Shown in pieces: positions 43,508-43,540 of a DNA stretch of 43,540 nt. Under the pieces are notes generated by a model, which did no database searches, was not told the DNA's origin, and saw only the letters and a list, made by a program, of their open reading frames with translations. Location of the stretch: contig NZ_QOHO01000116.1 in the NCBI RefSeq assembly GCF_003432035.1, forward strand, positions 1 through 43,540. Reading direction: 5' to 3'. The position numbers were made by a program, and so were the translations under genes. The stretch is from Lacrimispora amygdalina. Its GTDB lineage: Bacteria; Bacillota; Clostridia; Lachnospirales; Lachnospiraceae. Each line of letters starts with the position of its first letter. Positions within the stretch are counted from its first letter, which is position 1.

Positions 43508-43540
43508 TTAAAAAAATAAACCTCAATTGTAAAATAACTT

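Noticed and set aside
1..43540. Mobile elements, prophage, CRISPR array, tRNA or rRNA genes
   Set aside because: I saw no transposase or integrase, no regularly spaced repeats and no tRNA or rRNA signatures; all large open stretches are assigned to other families.

Overview
The window looks like a chromosomal segment of a strictly anaerobic, spore-forming Clostridia member, most likely Lachnospiraceae (Lacrimispora/Clostridium-like). The signs are a moderate GC content, strong AGGAGG ribosome binding sites, a SpoVAF/GerA-type spore protein, AddAB recombination genes, a LytTR regulator and a selenium-dependent molybdenum hydroxylase gene set. I see no insertion sequence, prophage, CRISPR array, tRNA or rRNA gene. 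The genus is an inference.

Layout. 1-5.9 kb: housekeeping genes: spoVAF (-), a candidate small RNA (+), a YitT-family membrane protein (+), a CaCA cation/sodium exchanger (-) behind a clear yybP-ykoY manganese riboswitch, a MATE exporter (-) and a small membrane-anchored protein (-). 5.9-15.5 kb (+): addB-addA, followed closely by selD, a cysteine-desulfurase-like gene and a DUF3343 gene, the last two joined by ATGA overlaps. 15.5-18.7 kb (+): a purine riboswitch ahead of guanine deaminase and an AzgA/PbuG-type purine permease. 18.7-26.1 kb (-): regulator - ygeX - ygeY - ygeW - carbamate kinase - xanthine/urate permease - tspO, read toward lower coordinates. 26.4-38.2 kb (+): ssnA - ygfK - xdh, then a terminator and a probable new promoter, then hyuA - yqeC - molybdopterin-binding protein - yqeB - ygfJ. 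38.3-43.5 kb (+): a PAS-GGDEF-HD-GYP protein, a LytTR response regulator with an unknown membrane protein, and a lipoprotein with an internal duplication.

How the genes fit together. The centre is an almost complete anaerobic purine (xanthine/urate) fermentation locus. Two NCS2 permease types bring purines in, and guanine deaminase makes xanthine. A fused FeS/Mo hydroxylase and the multidomain FAD/FeS protein YgfK do the redox chemistry. SsnA and HyuA are amidohydrolases for ring or amidine steps. YgeY, YgeW and YgeX can process ureido/diamino-acid intermediates to ammonia, carbamoyl phosphate and pyruvate, and carbamate kinase recovers ATP. YqeB, YqeC, YgfJ and the molybdopterin-binding protein are maturation factors for the selenium-containing Mo centre. 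SelD, the NifS-like protein and the DUF3343 protein 11 kb upstream are the expected selenium-supply side. Family assignments are strong. The order of reactions is inferred from families and published work on this gene set.

Main items for a second look: the manganese riboswitch on a gene usually annotated as a calcium exchanger; a purine riboswitch with shortened loops and an unusual J3/1; an unidentified roughly 140-nt RNA unit at 1657-1795; absence of a separate FAD subunit for the hydroxylase, with YgfK as possible partner; a Cys-rich tail on the molybdopterin-binding protein; and candidate operators between the divergent purine operons.
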